64,000 nt of DNA from an uncultured Bacteroidota bacterium (GTDB lineage: Bacteria; Bacteroidota; Bacteroidia; Chitinophagales; Chitinophagaceae). Below are positions 1 through 9,000 of this stretch, in pieces. Both the position numbers and the translations under genes were made by a program. The stretch covers positions 1-64,000 of the forward strand of contig CAIVEH010000072.1 of NCBI GenBank assembly GCA_903904855.1, written 5' to 3'. The notes beneath the pieces were generated by a model. The model did no database searches, was not told where the DNA came from, and worked only from the letters and a program-made list of their open reading frames with translations. Within the stretch, counting starts at the first letter, position 1, and each line of letters opens with the position of its first letter.

Positions 1-3000
1 ACTTCAGTATACCGATTTTGGAATCACTGTCTGTAACATTGATGATATATAAACCAGCAGGTAATGATTGCAAATCTATCTGTTTTCTGAGTTTGCCATC
101 TGAAACAATGACTGATTCAGAAATTACCTTCCTTGCAAGCTGGTCGAAAATGTCGATGGTGGCATAGCCATCGGCAAAATTATCGCCAGAAATAGATAAG
201 ATATTGTGTACAGGATTAGGATAATACGCCAGCCCATTGGCAATGGCAGGAGCAACAACTCCTGAAGGGAAAGGTGGTGGCCCATACGTTGAAATTGTAA
301 TGGTATTACTGGTAACTGAATAGCCTGCACTGCAATCAGGGGTTATAGTAAGTACACAGGTATATATATTCCCGTTTGTTGCACTTGGGTCGGTGTATGT
401 ATTATCAGTGGCACCGGAAATGTTGGATCCGTTGAGCTTCCATTGATACGACAGATCATTGACAAGGGAGGTATTTGCTGTAAATGTTATTGGAGTACCG
501 GCAGGCACTGAGATTGTATCTGTGGTAATCATAATAGTACCATTATAGGGTGATACCCTGATCCGATGGTTATTTGCATCTGATACAAATAAATGACCGT
601 ATTTGTTGATAGCTACCCCACCTGGAAGTGATATTTTGGCAGAAGTGGCCGGCCCTCCATCGCCTGAAAAACCGGCAGTACCAGTGGCAATAACAGTAGA
701 TATTATACCAGTAGTAAGATTTATCTGCCTGATTTTATTATTACCTTGATCGGCAATATAGAGAATATTTCCACCATCGAATGAAAGCCGGGTAGGATTG
801 TAGAGCTGTGCCGCTGTAGCCGGGCCACCATCGCCTGAACTGCCAGCAGTTCCAGTGCCTGCAAAAGTGGTAATAACTCCGGTAGCAATTACATATTTCC
901 TGATCCGGTTATTGCCATAATCTGCTATATACAAATTGCCATAATTATCTGCCATCACATCTCTTGGGATTGATACTCTTGCTGAGATACCAAGGCCTCC
1001 ATCTCCTGAATAGGCATTGGATCCAGTACCTATTATCGTGCTGATAAAACCAGTGCCGGCATCAATGCGTCGAATCCTGTAATTAGATGCATCAGCGAAG
1101 TAAATGTTGCCGGATATATCTTCACATAGACCAATTGGGTTAAAAACCCGTGCAGCGCTGGCCGGGCCACCATCGCCTGAAAAACCGCTGGTTGCAGCAG
1201 TCCCCGCAATAGTAGTAATAATTCGGGTGGAGGCATTAACTTTCCGGATTGTCTGCCCTGTTGTGTTAGATATTAATATGTTACCTGCCTTATCAACATA
1301 AAGGCCTCCTCCGCCAGACATGTTAAGGGTGGCGGCTGTAGCCGGCCCGCCATCACCAGTATTTCCAGTTGAACCATTTCCGGCCACACCGGTGACATAA
1401 CCATCTACAGAGATCATCCTTATGGTATTAGCAAAAAGATCGGCTATATAGATGTTGCCAGTGGTATCGGTGGCAAGTGCGCGGGGTGATTGGAACGTAG
1501 CTGCAGCTGCCAGGCCACCATCTCCGGTAGATGAATTTGCACCTGTGCCTGCAACGGTATAGAAGTAGTGAGGCGCGCCTTCAACAGTGAAAGGAAAATA
1601 AACAGGAGTACTGCATGAAAAACCGTTGGTAACTGTATAAGTGATGGTAACGCTACCTAAATTTACTCCTGTTACCACACCTGTGCCGCTGCCAATAGTT
1701 GCAAGTGCAGAACCGGAAGACCAGACGCCGCCTCCGGTAGCATCGCTGAGTGAAACAGAAGATCCTTTACAGACTCCAGAAGCGCCGGTAATGGGGGCAA
1801 CAGCAGGGAAAGGATTTACTGAAACAGTAGTAGTGTTTGTACCAGTAGCTGTGCAACTATGGGCATCAGTTACAGTAAGCGTATAGATGCCACTTGCGGC
1901 AGTGGTTGCTGCAGAGATTGAGGGATTCTGCAAAGTGGAAGAGAATGCAGAAGGGCCAGCCCATGAATAGTTAAGGCTGCCCGTACCGCCACTTGCAGCG
2001 GATGTAATGTTCAGAGTAGCTGTACCTGTACAAAAAGGACTGCTATTGCTGATAGAAGTGATAGCAGGAGCAGGATAAATAGTTACTGAGGTAGTATTGG
2101 AGCCCGTGGCGGCACAACTACTTCCGTCGGTAACAGATAGTGTATAAGTTCCGGAGGCTGCTGTGGTAACTGAAGAAATGGATGGGTTCTGAAGGGTAGA
2201 TGTAAATGCCGCCGGGCCTGACCAGGAATAATTAAATGTACCAGATCCTCCACTTGCAGTACTGGTTAAATTCAATGTGTTATTTGCGCAAACGGGACCA
2301 GAATTACCTATAGTTATAATTGCAGGTAGTGAATTTACAGTAACTGTTGTAGTATATACAGTTGCCGGACTGCAACCTGAAGCGCTCCCGCTACTAACAG
2401 TGAGGGAATAAGTACTGGTAACAGTAGGAACAGCTGAGGGATTCTGAGCCGTAGTAGAAGACAGGAACGGTCCTGTCCATGAATAGGAAGTTACACCACC
2501 AGTTGGGTCCGCAGATAAGTATACTGTGCTTCCGAAGCATACTGGTCCGCTATTTGTAGGGGCAGCAGTAGGAGTGGGGTTTACTGATACGGCTGTAGTC
2601 AGATTCAGAACACAACCCGGGTTGGATGTACCATCAGAGACTGTAACAGAATAAATTTCAGAGGAGCCAGGTGTGGCAGAAGTGGCTGCAGTGGTTGAGG
2701 AAGATAAGCTTGATCCCGACCATAAATAAGTAGATGCAGCACCTCCGGGGTTGGCATTAAGATTAACTGTGCCACCTGCACATATCGGACCACTGTTGGA
2801 AGGTGATGCTGTTACAGCCGGTGTTACAGTAGCAGTGGTTGTATAACTGTTGCTGCACCCAGATCCCAAAGTGCCATTTGTGACGGTTAATGAATAGGTG
2901 GCCGTTGCAGTAGGTGTTGCTGTTGGGTTCTGTGTCGTGGTTGATAATAAATCAGGGCCACTCCATGAATAGGTGCTGGTACTGCCTGCCGGATTAGCTG

Positions 3001-6000
3001 AGAGTGTTACAGTTCCACCATTGCATATTGGGCCACTGTTAGTAGGGCTGGCAGAAGGTACCGCATTTACAGAAACCGTTGTGGTGTAATTGTTGCTGCA
3101 GCCAGATCCGGCTGTACCATTTGAAACAGTTAATGAGTAAGTAGATGTTATGTTGGGTGTTGCCGTAGGATTCTGAGCTGTGGTTGATGATAAATTGGGG
3201 CCACTCCAAGAATAAGTGTTTGTACTGCCACCTGGATTGGCACTGAGTGTAACTGTTCCGGAATGGCAGATTGGACCATTGTTTGTTGGTCCTGCAGTTG
3301 GTGTTGCATTTACCGACACTGTAGTTGTATAATTGCTGCTGCATCCGGAGCCAGCTGTGCCATTTGTTACTGTTAATGAGTAGGTAGCAGTTGCTGTAGG
3401 TGTTGCGGTTGGGTTCTGGGCTGTGGTTGAGGATAAGTTGGAACCACTCCATGTATAAGTGTTGGTACTACCTCCGGGATTGGCTGTAAGGGTTACTGTT
3501 CCGCTGTTGCAGATCGGGCCACTGTTGGTTGGCCCGGCTGTGGGAGTAGCATTTACAGTTACTGTTGTGGTATAACTGGAACTGCACCCGGGATTAGCTG
3601 TGCCGTTGGTAACAGTTAATGAATAGGTAGCTGTTGCTGTAGGTGTGGCGGTTGGGTTTTGTGCTGTAGTCGATGATAAATTGGAGCCGCTCCATACATA
3701 AGTATTTGTGCTGCCTCCTGGGTTGGCAGTAAGGGTTACAGTTCCGGTATTGCATATCGGGCCACTGTTGGTTGGGCCTGCCGTTGGCGTGGCATTCACA
3801 GATACTGTAGTAGTATAACTGGAACTGCAGCCAGAATTAGCTGTGCCATTTGTGACTGTAAGCGAATAAGTGGTGGTAGTAGTAGCGGTGGCGGATGGAT
3901 TGGCAATTGTGGTTGAGGATAAACCGGAGCCGCTCCATAAGTATGTAGTTGTACTTCCTGCAGGGTTTGCAGTAAGTGCAACCGTTCCGCTGCTACATAT
4001 AGGACCGTTATTCGTAGGCCCAGCCGTAGGTTGCGCTGCTACTGTTACCGTAGTTGTATAAGAGGAACTGCAACCAGGATTGGCTGTGCCATTTGTAACC
4101 GTTAATGAATAAGTTGCAGTAGTTGTAGGTGTAGCAGTTGGGGACTGAACAGTTGAAGAAGCTAAGTTTGGACCTGACCATGCAAATGTATTTGTGCTGC
4201 CAGCGGGATTACAAACCAGAGTAACTGTTCCGCTGGAGCATATCGGGCCACTGTTGGCTATACCAGCCGTTGGGGTAGCACTTACGGAAACAGTAGTTGT
4301 ATAAGTTGAACTACATCCTGGACCAGCTGTACCATTTGTAACGGTAAGTGAATAAGTTGCAGTGGCAGTTGGGGTAGAAGTTGGGTTGGCGACTGTGGTT
4401 GAAGATAAGTTGGAACCACTCCATGTATAGTTAGTAGTGCTTCCTCCGGGGTTTGCAGTAAGTGTTACAGTGCCGGTATTACAGATAGGACCGCTGTTTA
4501 CTGGCGCTGCAGTAGGTGTAGCATTTACAGTGGCAGAAGTTGTATAAGTATTGGAGCAGCCAACACCAGATCCATTCGATACAGTTACTGTATAAGTGCC
4601 TCCAGCCGATAAAGTTGCCGCAGGAACACTAGCCGCAGCAGAAGTTGATGAAGTAATGGATACCGGTCCAGACCAGGAATAGGCTGTGACATGTGAGGGT
4701 GAGTTGGCATTCAGGTTTAATGTACCACTCGCACAGATAGGACCGTTATTAGTAGCATTGACAAGTGTTGGCATGGCTGTTACAGTTACAATTGAGGATA
4801 CTGAACATCCGGTAGGTAATGTATAGGTAATTGTTGTTGTGCCCGGAGTAAGCGCAGTAACATCTCCTGTAACTATATCAACGGTACCAACAGCCGTATT
4901 GCTGCTTGTCCAGTCACCTCCGGTAGCCGTATTGTCCAGATTAGTAACAGAACCAACGCAGACGATCAGGTTACCAGTAATAGCTGCGGGAAGGGGATCA
5001 ATAAGTATTCCGGCATCATTATAACATCCGGTTGCAGTAAATGTATAGGTAATTGTAGCCGACCCGGCTGCAACGCTGGTCACCAGCCCACTGGCGGTAC
5101 CAACTGTAGCTATTGAATTGTCGCTGCTGCTCCATGTTCCGCCGCCATCAGGGTCGCTCAAAGTAGTGGTCTGGCCGATGCAGATTTCAGTTGTGCCGGT
5201 AATTGCTGATGGAATGTCATTAACTGTTACTGTTGCAGTTGTAATGCAACTTGTAGGTAACTGATAAGTGATGACAGCGGTTCCTGAAGATAACGATACC
5301 AAATTTCCAGTAGCTGATCCGATCGTTGCATTAGTTACGTCGCTGCTGCTCCAGGTTCCACCACCTGTGGCATCGCTCAATGTTGTAGAATTTCCGTTGC
5401 AGAGCGAGAAGATACCGGTAATGGAAGCAGGCAGTGGATTTACGGTTGCAATAACAGTAGCAATACAGCCTGTCGGCAAGGAATAAGAGATAACAGGATT
5501 GCCTGATGAAACTCCGAATAAAATGCCGGTACTGGTACCAAATGTAGCCAGGCTTGTATTGCTGCTGCTCCATGTGCCTCCCACTGTGGCATCGTTAAGG
5601 GTAATGGTCTGTCCAACACATACGGGTGTGTTGCCTGTTATGGCTGCGGGCAATGGATTAACTGTAATCGGAGCTGTGGTAAGGCATCCGGTGGACAAAG
5701 TATAAGTAATAGTTGAAGTGCCTGCGGCAGAACCTGTAACGACTCCTGTTGATGATCCAATAGTGGCGTTGGAATTGTTGCTTGCCCACGTGCCACCACC
5801 TGCATCGGTAAGAGTGGTTGTTAATCCCTGACATACGCTGCTTGCTCCGCTGATGGCAGAAGGCAATGGGTTAACAGTAAAAGGCGTTGTTGCAATGCAG
5901 CCTGTTGCAGTGAGGGTATACGTTATGTAAGGTGTTCCGGATGCTACACCGCTTACTACTCCTGTTGAAGAACCTACTGTTGCAAATGAATTATTGCTGC

Positions 6001-9000
6001 TGCTCCATGTGCCGCCTGCTGTACCATCGGCGACGGTGCTGGTTAAACCTGCACATGCATTGAGTGTTCCGGTTATGGCAGCGGGTAGTGCATTAATAGT
6101 GAGGATGGCAGTATTAATACACCCTGTTGGTAAGGTATATGTAATAGTTGAGTTCCCGGCTGTAACACCAGTTGCTATACCCGAGGATGATCCTATTGTT
6201 GCATTTGCATTGCTGCTGGTCCATGTGCCGGATCCGGTAGCATCGCCTAATGAGGTAGTCAGCCCAGCACAGACGGTCATTGTTCCGGTAATTACAGCCG
6301 GTAGCGGATTTACTGTAACAGTTGCAGTTACATTGCATCCCGGGCCTGAAATGTAAGAGATCGTTGCTGTTCCTGCTGCTACACCGGTTACCACACCACT
6401 GGTACCTACTGAGGCAGTAGTAATGTCGCTGCTGCTCCAGGCTCCGCCGGATACAGACTCGGTTAATGTTGTGGTTAGACCCTGGCATACCGAAAAAGTA
6501 CCAGTTATAGCCGAGGGTACTGCATTAACTGTTATAGTTGCAGTTCGGGTGCAGCCAGTGCCAAGAGAGTAGGTTATGTCTGTCGTTCCCGGAGCAATAC
6601 CTGTTACAACGCCGGATGCAGTACCAACTGTACCAGCTGACGGGTTACTACTGCTCCATGTACCTCCACCTGAAGCATCAGCCAGGTTTGTTGTCCCACC
6701 AACACAGACATTTAAGGTCCCGGTAATGGAAGAAATCGGACCAACAGTTAAAGGTTGCGTTACATAACAAGCCGCACCCGATATGTAGGAAATTGTGGCA
6801 GAGCCTCCGGCAACACCAGTTACAATACCTGAAGTGCCTACTGTGGCTATTGTATTATTGCTGCTGCTCCAGACACCACCGGATACTGATTCGGTAAGTG
6901 TGGTGCTTGAACCTGCGCAAATACTTGATGCGCCGGATATTGCCGAAGGAACAGCATTAACAGTAACAGAAGCAGATGAAGTGCAGCCACTAACTGGTGT
7001 TATTGTAATGTTTGCATTACCAAGGGCCGCCCCGGTTACCACACCGGTTGCTGATCCTACCGAAGCAACAGATCCGTTGCTGCTTGTCCAGGTACCAGCT
7101 ATGTTACTTGATAAAGTAGTTGTTGAAGCGAGACAAACTGTAGTTGTTCCGGTTACTACCGGTACAGGATTTACTGTAAGGGTAAATGTGCCTGTGTTGG
7201 AAAAACCATTGCCATCTGTCGCGGTTACTGTATATACATATACAGTAGAAACAGTACCGGTGGTTGTTGGTGATGCATTTACAGACACCCCTGAAGTGGA
7301 AGACAAGCCTGTTGATGGCGCCCAGGAATACATAAATGTTGGGTCACCGGTAGGGTTAGCCGTAAGCACTGCAGTGCTTCCTGTGCAAATACTTGCACTT
7401 GGGGATGTAATGGTTACAGATGGCCCTGTTGCATTAATTCCGGTTATGTCGACTGCAGTGTAATTCAGAGTTCCGGTAGCAGATAAGGTATGGGTGGATG
7501 TATTAACTGAGCTTCCTGTTACTTTTACCCATGGTAGTGAAGTTGGATATGCGCCAACTGCCATTCCTGATTCAGTGCCGGCAAAATTCCCCGCCGGGTA
7601 GGATGCTGCGGTAACCTGGTAAGCAGGGCTTGTGATCCCGGAGGTTGCTATACTCCAGTACCTGTTAAGATAATTGGTAGTATTGGCGTTTTGGGGATGT
7701 TTAGCATTTGTAACTTTTATACCTGCATAGGCGCCACCTGCAAATGAACCACCTGTAAAATTCAAAGTAATGGGTGAATAATTTGATGAATTATCTCCGA
7801 CAGGAAATAAAAAGGAGCCTGTACCACTGAGCAGTTTTTGTACCTGGCCACCGCCATTGGCAATAATCATTTTTGAGGAAGATAATGTGCCGGCTACAGC
7901 AGGTGCAGCAGTTCCGAAAATGAGGTTATTTGTTCCGATATTTAATGTCCCGTTGTTGAAAGTCAGTGTTCCGTTTATGGTTGGATTGCCTGTTAAGCTG
8001 AAGCCACCTGCATTATTGAGCGTAAGGTTGGCAAGAGTTGCGCCTGAAATAGTAGCGCCACTGGTTGTCATGCTGATAGCGCCAGAACCAGTATGAGTGC
8101 CTGTCCCAAGAATATTGCCCCCCAGGGAAATAGTAACTCCGTTATCATTGAGCGAAGAGTTGGCTGATAAAGTCAGATTGCCCGGAATGGTTACAGTACC
8201 GGCTGCTACTACAGTATTGGTGCTACTTATATTACTGTTGGTAAGCCCGCCACTGTAGGTCCCGCTTACAATGGTTTGTCCACCTGTTGATTTGTAGTAT
8301 ACTATTGTTGGCGCCCATGTAATACCTGAACTAATGGGTGTTGCGGAAGTATTAGCTGTTTCAATAATGCCGCTTCCTGAAGTAGAGGCTAGTGTTCCGC
8401 TCAGTGTAAAAGCACCCAAATCGAGTGTTCCGCCTGAAGTTGTGGCTAAATTACCATTTACCACCAGGTTGGCTGCCGAGGTGTTGATGCCACTTGTATT
8501 ATTCAGAGTAAGGTTATTGTAGGATGTTTCAGATACCACAGTCTGTAGCCCTGCTGAAGCCCCATAAATGATTGTGCCAGCCCATGCCTTACCTGAAGGG
8601 ATGGGTGTTGCGCTTAGAGATGTGGGTACAGAGGTTTGGATAGTACCGTTATTTGTGAAAATTCCGGTTCCACTTAATAAGGCGGTTGTACCCATATCTA
8701 GCGTTCCTCCGGCAGTAGTTGTGAGTGTGCCAACATTCACAACAATATTACCACCAGCTGTATTTGTGCTGCTGGTATTGCTGAGAGTAAGATTATTATA
8801 AGTGCCATTAACTACAGTTTGTGCACCTCCGGCAGCGGAATAAATAATTGTTCCTGCCCATGTAAGTCCTGCTGGAATCGGTGCTGCACTTGTTGAAGTA
8901 GGTACAGAAGTTTTAATGGTGCCGTTATTGGTGAAGGTACCTGTACCGCTTAAAGTATAAGCTGTTGTCATATCGAGTGTGCCTCCTGCGGTTGTAGTCA

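Noticed and set aside
2544-4487. CRISPR-like direct repeats
   Set aside because: The 243-bp period is one open reading frame of protein repeats with no spacer structure and no cas genes.
6795-7463. 222-codon plus-strand frame
   Set aside because: It is antisense to the Big2-like repeats of the giant minus-strand gene; the same kind of Val/Pro-rich shadow recurs at each repeat.
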